Shown here: positions 1 through 5,600 of the stretch, one piece after another
Layout: the number at the start of each line of letters is the position of its first letter
Position numbering within the stretch: the first letter of the stretch is position 1
Assembly (NCBI GenBank): GCA_024404435.1
Contig: JAKSPW010000086.1
Span: 1-6,017 of the forward strand
DNA: 6,017 nt
Direction: 5' to 3'
Source of the DNA: Clostridia bacterium
Lineage (GTDB): Bacteria > Bacillota > Clostridia > Oscillospirales > CAG-272
Made by a program: the position numbers and the translations under genes
Notes under the pieces: model-generated
What the model saw: the letters and a program-made list of their open reading frames with translations, nothing else
Databases searched by the model: none
Told to the model about the DNA's origin: nothing

Positions 1-2356
1 CTGCCGCGAGGTTGAGTGGAGACGCGGGAGTGCAGAGAAGTATGCCCGCCGAACTGCCGGACGTGCTCTCAGTCACGGCGTGAAGGACCCGAGAGCCTTT
101 TTCTCCGACAGTTGAGAGGGATTCGATCCCGCAGCCCGCGATCCAGCCCTCCGTGCTGTGCTTGTCGGAAAAGTCCCATGCGGAGAAGCCCTCCGCTTCG
201 CCGTTGCCGCTCTCCGCTTCGCCGTACAGCATAATGGCGGAGTCGCCGACCGCGTCGGTGCAGAGCTTTCTGTAATCGCCGTGAGTGAGAGGAGTGCCGA
301 GCTTTTTCGCGCAGAGGAAGATGCCTCTGACCGCCGCGCTGTCTACCGTTCTGCAGAATTCCGCGAAGAGCTCTGTTACGCCGTCCGCTTCAGCCGGAGC
401 ATAGCATAATACCGAGAACATCTGAGGGGAAGTGCCGTTTCTCCTTGCGTCGGAGGTGATAGCATCGACTTCGTCGGGCGCCTCGGGCTCGGACGTCTCG
501 AACATCGCCGCCCACGGGACGCTTCCGATGACAGACAGCCTCTCCGAGAAGAGAGCGGCGAATAATTCAGCCGAAAGTCCGTCCTTCATCTCTCCCGTCA
601 CGAGCGGTACCGTGACGAAGAACCCGTCGAGCTTTTCCGAGGCGATACCGTAAGTGAGACGCGCGAGGTAAGCGGCGTCGGCGGCGTACGAATACTCTCC
701 GAGCACGGTCTTGGCCGTATACTCGGGAGAATTGATGCCGGAGGAAATAACGATCGACGCCGTGTTCGGGTACCTTTCGCAGAGAAAGGACACGATAGCG
801 AGATACATATTGACAGCCTCCTCCGAATCGGTCCGGACGAGGAATTCTTTTGCAGAACTGTTCATGCTGACGAGCATTTCGCCCGTTCTTTTCGATCTGA
901 TAGGAGAAGAGCAGACGAGCTTCAGATATACCGACGTTCCCGACGAGCGGTGAAAGTCCATCTCGCTGTCAAGCTCGCCGAGATACTCGCCGTCAACGCC
1001 GAAGACGTATCCGCCTCTCGTCAGCGAGGTGCCCGTGACCGTTTCACCGAGGCACAGACGGCTGATGTCGACGTCGACCATGACCTTCGGCACTCCGGAC
1101 TCGAAGACGTCGACGGGATCCGCGCCGTAAAGGCCCGCTTCGGAGCCCGAGAGGATCTCGCGGCTCACCGGATCGGCAAATCTCGGCTCGCTGAGCACGT
1201 GCAGCTTTTCACCGTCGTCGACGGCTGTGAAGAACATCGTGTCGGACAGAGGAGAGCCGACGTCGCTTTCCGACACGCTCATGGAGAAGCGTGAGGAAAC
1301 GCTCGCCTCACTCAGCCGCCTCGGCTCGCCGCCGAGGGCGGACACGGCGTAAAGGCCGATCTTTTCGTCCTGAAATCTGTCGATCTCTTCCTCGAAGAGC
1401 CTGCCGTCAAGACGCAGTTTCCCGTCGGAGGCACTCAGCGAGACGACGGTCTGATCCGCGTGCGTGTCGCTCTCGTCGGTGAGGGTGAAGCCGAGCCTGT
1501 CGATCACCGTTCCGTCCGTCGGGACGGTCAGCACCGTGCCCGCGTCCTCCGCGACGAGCCGCATCATAGTCACCCCGTCGGTCGGAATATCCGCGACGAG
1601 CTCGGAGCCGTCACGCACCGTCTTTATTTCCGCTTCCTCGGAAGCGGCACCGACTGCGGCGTAGATAACGCTGCCCTTTTCCGCACCGCGGACTCCGAAC
1701 GAAACGACCGTGTCGGGCTCGTTTACGGTCAGCTTTCCGCCCGAAAAATCGGCACTTCCCGAGAATACGGAGACGAAATCGAGATTCTTTTCTTTCAGAT
1801 AATCGAGCTTTCCGTCAACGGTGAAGGGGAAGGTCAGATAAACCGCGGACGGACCGTCTGACGATACTGTGACGGTTATGCTCCTTGATTTTTCGCTTTG
1901 AGTGCCGACGTCGGCAAGAAGGATGAACGGCTTTCCCGATACGACGGGAGAGGTGCCGCGCAGAGGATTTCTGCCTCCGACGGAGAGGGACATCTCGGGA
2001 TACTCGCTGCCGTCGGCGACGTAAACTCCGACTCCGATGCAGTCCGAAAAGGACGCCTTGGACGGGACCTCAAAGGTCAGCGAGACTTCGTCTTCAAAGT
2101 CTTCACTGACGTATCTCGAGCCGCGTACGGCCACAAGCGCGGGCGAGGACTCTGAGTCTGACGTCGGGGTCTTCTGCTCGCAGACGGTCTTCGCGCCGTC
2201 GGGCAGCGCGATCCCGTCGAAGCGATCCGATGCCTCGCCGCAGACCTTCGCGAAAACGGGGATTTCCGTCACCTTGTCCGCACCGTGAACGCCGACGGGC
2301 ATGACCGCGGCGAAAAGCAGGACTAAGATGACACCGTAAAACCGGAACTTTTTCAT
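1..2356 (-). CDS. Secreted DUF5722-like (glycosidase-like barrel) protein, C-terminus beyond the window
   Basis: Reading the minus strand from the ATG at 2356 gives 785 codons plus one base with no stop, so only the 3' end is missing. The start is fixed by an in-frame TGA four codons upstream and by a GAAAGG ribosome binding site. Residues 1-25 form a signal peptide (MKKFRFYG, hydrophobic run, V-H-G before A26), so the product is exported. Residues about 30-300 are beta-rich, Ser/Thr/Asp/Val-rich and unassigned. Residues about 305-345 (GKLRLDGRLFEE... IGLYAVSALGG) and 448-700 follow the layout I know from DUF5722 proteins: YVFGVDGEYLGELDSEM (450-466), FLCERYPN (524-531), then IVISSGINS (about 535-543), where the family usually has an I-x-G-N-E-x-N motif. 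The Glu is absent here, so hydrolase activity is doubtful. Residues about 724-785 (SAWDFSDKHSTEGW) resemble the start of a carbohydrate-binding beta-sandwich. The family assignment is from memory of the pattern, not a search; the reading frame itself is firm. Confidence 0.85.
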   Translation of the reverse strand, partial: MKKFRFYGVILVLLFAAVMPVGVHGADKVTEIPVFAKVCGEASDRFDGIALPDGAKTVCEQKTPTSDSESSPALVAVRGSRYVSEDFEDEVSLTFEVPSKASFSDCIGVGVYVADGSEYPEMSLSVGGRNPLRGTSPVVSGKPFILLADVGTQSEKSRSITVTVSSDGPSAVYLTFPFTVDGKLDYLKEKNLDFVSVFSGSADFSGGKLTVNEPDTVVSFGVRGAEKGSVIYAAVGAASEEAEIKTVRDGSELVADIPTDGVTMMRLVAEDAGTVLTVPTDGTVIDRLGFTLTDESDTHADQTVVSLSASDGKLRLDGRLFEEEIDRFQDEKIGLYAVSALGGEPRRLSEASVSSRFSMSVSESDVGSPLSDTMFFTAVDDGEKLHVLSEPRFADPVSREILSGSEAGLYGADPVDVFESGVPKVMVDVDISRLCLGETVTGTSLTRGGYVFGVDGEYLGELDSEMDFHRSSGTSVYLKLVCSSPIRSKRTGEMLVSMNSSAKEFLVRTDSEEAVNMYLAIVSFLCERYPNTASIVISSGINSPEYTAKTVLGEYSYAADAAYLARLTYGIASEKLDGFFVTVPLVTGEMKDGLSAELFAALFSERLSVIGSVPWAAMFETSEPEAPDEVDAITSDARRNGTSPQMFSVLCYAPAEADGVTELFAEFCRTVDSAAVRGIFLCAKKLGTPLTHGDYRKLCTDAVGDSAIMLYGEAESGNGEAEGFSAWDFSDKHSTEGWIAGCGIESLSTVGEKGSRVLHAVTESTSGSSAGILLCTPASPLNLAA
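191..225 (-). repeat. Short 21-bp-period direct repeat inside the leftward gene
   Basis: The 14-base string CTCCGCTTCGCCGT (plus strand) occurs at 191-204 and again at 212-225, exactly 21 bp apart, so the reading frame is preserved. On the coding strand it encodes G-E-A-E twice, separated by S-G-N, at about residues 711-721. It lies just before the putative C-terminal beta-sandwich and reads as an acidic, flexible linker. A unit of this kind can expand or contract by slippage without breaking the frame. Confidence 0.7.
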
Positions 2357-2360
2357 TTTT

Positions 2361-2367
2361 ACCTTTC
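2361..2367 (-). promoter_or_regulatory. Ribosome binding site of the leftward gene
   Basis: The minus strand reads GAAAGGT followed by AAAA and then ATG at 2356, leaving about 5 nt between the GG and the start codon. It is weaker than the AAGGAGA site of the divergent gene. It supports the ATG at 2356, because an in-frame TGA lies 12 nt upstream and no alternative start intervenes. Confidence 0.7.
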
Positions 2368-2372
2368 AGTTA

Positions 2373-2400
2373 TGAGAAAACAGAGGCACCGGAGCGCCTC
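2373..2400 (-). terminator. Terminator-like hairpin in the leader of the leftward gene (candidate attenuator)
   Basis: The minus-strand RNA folds as GAGGCGC-UCCG-GUGCCUC. This is a 7-bp stem (2383-2400) with one G-U pair, closed by C(UCCG)G, a member of the very stable UNCG tetraloop class. It is followed directly by the T-rich tail TGTTTTCTC (down to about 2374). Stem and tail together resemble an intrinsic terminator, yet they sit between the leftward promoter and its ribosome binding site, about 26 nt before the ATG. That position suggests premature termination or attenuation. The tail is short and interrupted, so it may instead be a plain leader or mRNA-stability stem. Confidence 0.45.
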
Positions 2401-2426
2401 ATTTCTTGTAGTGTGACGTGCGGAGA

Positions 2427-2455
2427 CCGGGGCGGCGCAGCGGCTTCGGCCCCGG
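2427..2455 (-). other. GC-rich leader hairpin near the 5' end of the leftward transcript
   Basis: CCGGGGC (2427-2433) and GCCCCGG (2449-2455) are perfect 7-base complements with a 15-nt GC-rich loop. On the minus strand the stem starts about 9 nt after the predicted transcription start. On the plus strand the loop region also offers a small GGC-UUCG-GCC fold. The octamer CGGCGCAG is repeated directly at 2433-2440 and 2453-2460. No U-run follows on the minus strand, so this is not a terminator there. It could protect the 5' end or compete with the downstream hairpin, since its GCGCC copies can pair with GGCGC in that stem. Confidence 0.45.
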
Positions 2456-2470
2456 CGCAGGGTTTTATTT

Positions 2471-2499
2471 ATTATAGCAGTAATCCGAATTTTTTTCAA
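2471..2499 (-). promoter_or_regulatory. Sigma-A-type promoter for the leftward gene
   Basis: On the minus strand there is TTGAAA (plus 2494-2499), a 17-bp spacer, and TATAAT (plus 2471-2476) preceded by TGC, giving an extended -10 element. Transcription would start near 2464 and produce a leader of about 108 nt that carries both hairpins before the start at 2356. One mismatch from the -35 consensus, a perfect -10 and ideal spacing make this a convincing vegetative promoter, though the call is from sequence alone. Confidence 0.75.
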
Positions 2500-2520
2500 G
2501 TACCAACTTGACTCCCGCCC

Positions 2521-2555
2521 GCCGGCACCGGCAGACCCTTCGTGACCTGATGACC
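2521..2555. promoter_or_regulatory. Possible shared operator between the divergent promoters
   Basis: Between the two back-to-back -35 boxes lies a perfect inverted repeat, GCCGG-CA-CCGGC (2521-2532). A little to the right is a direct repeat, TGACC-TGA-TGACC (2543-2555). Their place between two divergent promoters would suit a regulator acting on both genes. The repeats are short and no known operator is recognised, so chance is a real alternative. Confidence 0.25.
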
Positions 2556-2563
2556 AATATACG

Positions 2564-2612
2564 AAAAAAACAATTTTTACCTCTTGACAATAAAAATGCC
2601 GCAATATATAAT
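2564..2612 (+). promoter_or_regulatory. Strong sigma-A promoter with UP-like A/T tract for the SLH protein gene
   Basis: A perfect TTGACA (2584-2589) and a perfect TATAAT (2607-2612) are separated by exactly 17 bp. Upstream, seven A residues (2564-2570) and AATTTTT (2572-2578) occupy about -55 to -41 relative to a start near 2618-2620, the usual place of an UP element. The leader would be only about 32 nt. The combination predicts high constitutive expression, as expected for an abundant surface protein. Confidence 0.88.
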
Positions 2613-2639
2613 CATTAGTGTAGACAATTATTCACTTTT

Positions 2640-2646
2640 AAGGAGA
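2640..2646 (+). promoter_or_regulatory. Strong Shine-Dalgarno site of the SLH protein gene
   Basis: AAGGAGA lies 5 nt before the ATG at 2652, and its GGAG core is 6 nt from the start. An in-frame TAG at 2616-2618 with no other start codon in between fixes the ATG at 2652 as the initiation site. Confidence 0.9.
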
Positions 2647-2651
2647 CTTTT

Positions 2652-5600
2652 ATGAAAAAACTGCTTTCCGCGGTGCTCGTCCTTGTGATGGTCATCTCCC
2701 TCGTCCCCGTGACGTATGCGGCGGACACGATAGGACAGGAACTGAAAAACGACTTCCTTTCTGCGGGAATATCCAAGCCCGAGAAGGGATACATTCAGAC
2801 GATTCAGCATCTCAACAAGGATGAATACGGCGCCGAGGATTACACCTACGGGTATCTCGGGACCGATATCAGCCTTGCGACTTACATGCCGCAGGAGCTG
2901 TACGCCGTGGCTCTCGAACGTGAGAAGCTCGGCGATGAAGCTTTCATGGAAAAGTACGGCATTGACGACGAATTCGTTTTCTGGCAGATCGACATGCGCC
3001 TTGACGGCGGACCGTGGCAGTACGACACGTCATGGGACGAATATGTGTGGAACGGACTGATCACAAACAACACGTCTTATATATCCAGATCATACAAGAA
3101 CTATATCGAAGATATCAGAAATACAGGGTGTTATTATTATGGTATTCTCGGCGGCGGTCTCAAGACCGGGACCAACCATAACGACGGTGAAGAGGGAGCT
3201 TATTTCGACTTCGGCTCGCACAGGATCGGCTTCAGGGTAAGGTACGGCCTGTCCATCGACAACTATTACGACGATGAGGACAGCGAACTCATTTTCAGCC
3301 CGTGGTCCGATGAGATCTCGTACGGCAAGAACGGAAATCCGGTCACCTATTCAAAACCGACCTCGATCCCCGCGCCAACGATAAGCGATCTTGAGTTCGT
3401 TTATGACGAATGGGACAACGATTACGATATTTCATTCATGATCGACGCTCCCGAATCCGTCGATAAGGACAGAGACTTCTTTGACACCTACGGCGGCGGC
3501 GGTATCAGCGGTATCTACGGTGAGATCAGCATAAATAACGGCGACTGGGAAGCAGTGGCGATCTCCGGCGACTGGGAATACTTGGGCAAGAGGTGGTTTT
3601 ACTATACTTCCGATGAACTCGGCTTCACTCCCGGTGACAATATCAAGCTCCGTGTCCGCATCACGGGATATACTTATGACGACGACGGAGACCGTGACAT
3701 GTATTCACCGTGGTCGAACGTGATCGAAGCCGGCGCGAAGGTCATCGAGCAGCTTCCGGATTTCGGCAGCGCACCGACGATCACTGCCGCCGGTGTCGGA
3801 GTGAGCACGCCCTCATCGGTCTCTCTCACGGTAAAAAAGCCGGATGAGCTGAAAGCTTTCACGAGCGCACTTAACAGCGCGTCTGACAAGGCAGACTTCC
3901 TTTCGAACTACAATCTGTCTGACTTCGGCGTGTACGCTCAGATAAGCTTCGCCATTGACGAGCCCGATGATTATACGGACAAATGGGAATGGAATTACGG
4001 CGACAAGGCAGTCGAAGACTCCGAGTGGGAATACGTAAGACTTCCCGTCGACCTCGGCGCGGACTCCGACGTATTTGAAATACTGAATATCGGAAGCGCG
4101 TGGGACGGCAGCTGGACGGACGACGAGACCGGTTGGAAGAACGTCATAAAAGACGGCGTTTATTCGGTCGATAACGGCAAGATCACGATAGACTACCGCG
4201 AGCATACGCTCTTCCTCTGGGTAAGATACTACATTGAGTACAAGACCGCGGACGATACCTCGTACAGAAGCGAGACTTCGTACTGGACCGACAGATTTGA
4301 CTACGGTCAGGAATACGTTCAGCCGACCTCGCTCGACGCTCCGACTGTCACGGGTCTGACCGTGACCGACGAAAAATATCTGAACTATCCGTATATCGAA
4401 GTGGAAGTTCCCGCACCGGCAAGCGTTCTTGCGGCGCAGAGAGAAGCCGTCAAATTCGGAGACGACATCAACCTCGTGATCGAAGCAAGCGTTGCACACG
4501 AAGACTTTGTAAGAGTGATCAACACTTCGTATCTCGACGAGGGAACGTACAGATTCTCGCTTAATGAAGCGACGGAACTGACGACGATCCTCGACGGAAC
4601 GCCTCTGCTCGTCAGGGCGAGATACTACTATGCCGACCGCAATTACGAGGTCACGCCGGCAAACGTGTTCTCGGATTATTCGCCGTCAAGAGAGACCGAG
4701 CTGTACGGACTCCATAATCACAACTGGGACCTCGTATCCGACACCGCAACGTGTACCGAGGACGGAGTGAGAACGTACGAGTGCACGGAATGTCACGAAA
4801 GAACGACAGAAAAGTCGGATAAGCTCGGCCACAGCTACGGCGACTTCGTGATCGAAAAAGAGCCGACCTACACGGAAAAGGGTCTCAAGGTCTACACCTG
4901 CACGAGATGCGGACACAGAGACGAGTACGAGCTCGATCTCGTTCCCCATATCCATGAGTTCGTTGACGCCGGCGTCGCTCCCACCTGCACGGAAGACGGA
5001 TACGTTCAGGAAGAATGCAGGATCTGCAAGATCCCCGGAGACTATACCTTCCTTCCGAAGCTCGGACACGATTTCGCGAAAGATTATACGGTAGACGTTC
5101 AGCCGACGTATCACTCCGAAGGATCGAAATCGCGTCATTGCCTCAGATGCTCCGAAACGACCGACGTCACGGTCATCCCCGCGCTCGTCTGCGAGCACGA
5201 TTATAAGGAAACGGTCGTTCCCGCGACCTGCACGGCGGACGGTTACGTCATTCACGAATGCCCGATATGCGGCGACAAATACACCACGGAGCCGACGCCT
5301 CTCGACCCCGCTCTCGGCCACGCATGGTCAACGGAGTGGACGGTAGACGTTCAGCCGACGCTTGAAAACGAAGGCCGGAAATCCTTCCATTGCCTCAGAT
5401 GCGGAGCTATCGACGAAAGCTCGGTAACTGTACTTCCCGTGCTTGAGGACACGACGTCGAAGTACAAGGATATCAAATCGAACAAATGGTATAAGGACGC
5501 CGTCGACTTCGTGGTCGGAAGAGGACTGATGAACGGTACCTCCGCAGACCTTTTCCAGCCCGACCTTGCGATGAACCGCGCAATGCTCGTTACGGTGCTT

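Noticed and set aside
950..1861. Several plus-strand open frames of 63-133 codons across the left half
   Set aside because: All lie antisense to the continuous 785-codon minus-strand gene, overlap one another and have Arg/Ser-rich, domain-free translations.
2427..2475. GC-rich stem followed by TTTTATTTATT on the plus strand, as a terminator for rightward transcription
   Set aside because: No plus-strand gene lies upstream, the T-rich run begins 7 nt after the stem and is interrupted, and the same T/A bases are the -10 region of the leftward promoter.
2359..2810. Minus-strand open frames covering the intergenic region and the start of the SLH gene
   Set aside because: They cross the consensus promoters and the hairpins and have no ribosome binding site or recognisable domain. 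The region is better explained as regulatory.
3813..4499. A 228-codon open frame on the minus strand inside the SLH protein gene
   Set aside because: It is antisense to a gene with clear signal peptide and SLH domains, has low-complexity Arg/Val-rich content with no domain, and lacks a ribosome binding site. It arises from the GC-biased codon use of the real gene.
4686..5321. A 211-codon open frame on the minus strand over the Cys repeats
   Set aside because: It mirrors the repeats of the plus-strand gene, is rich in Arg, Val and Asp without recognisable motifs, and has no promoter or ribosome binding site.
4719..5447. Reading the C-x-x-C repeats as rubredoxin, HNH nuclease or DNA-binding zinc-finger domains
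   Set aside because: The H-N-H near residue 688 is an isolated string, not an HNH nuclease fold, and the protein is exported and wall-anchored. The repeats match the short surface-protein type better.
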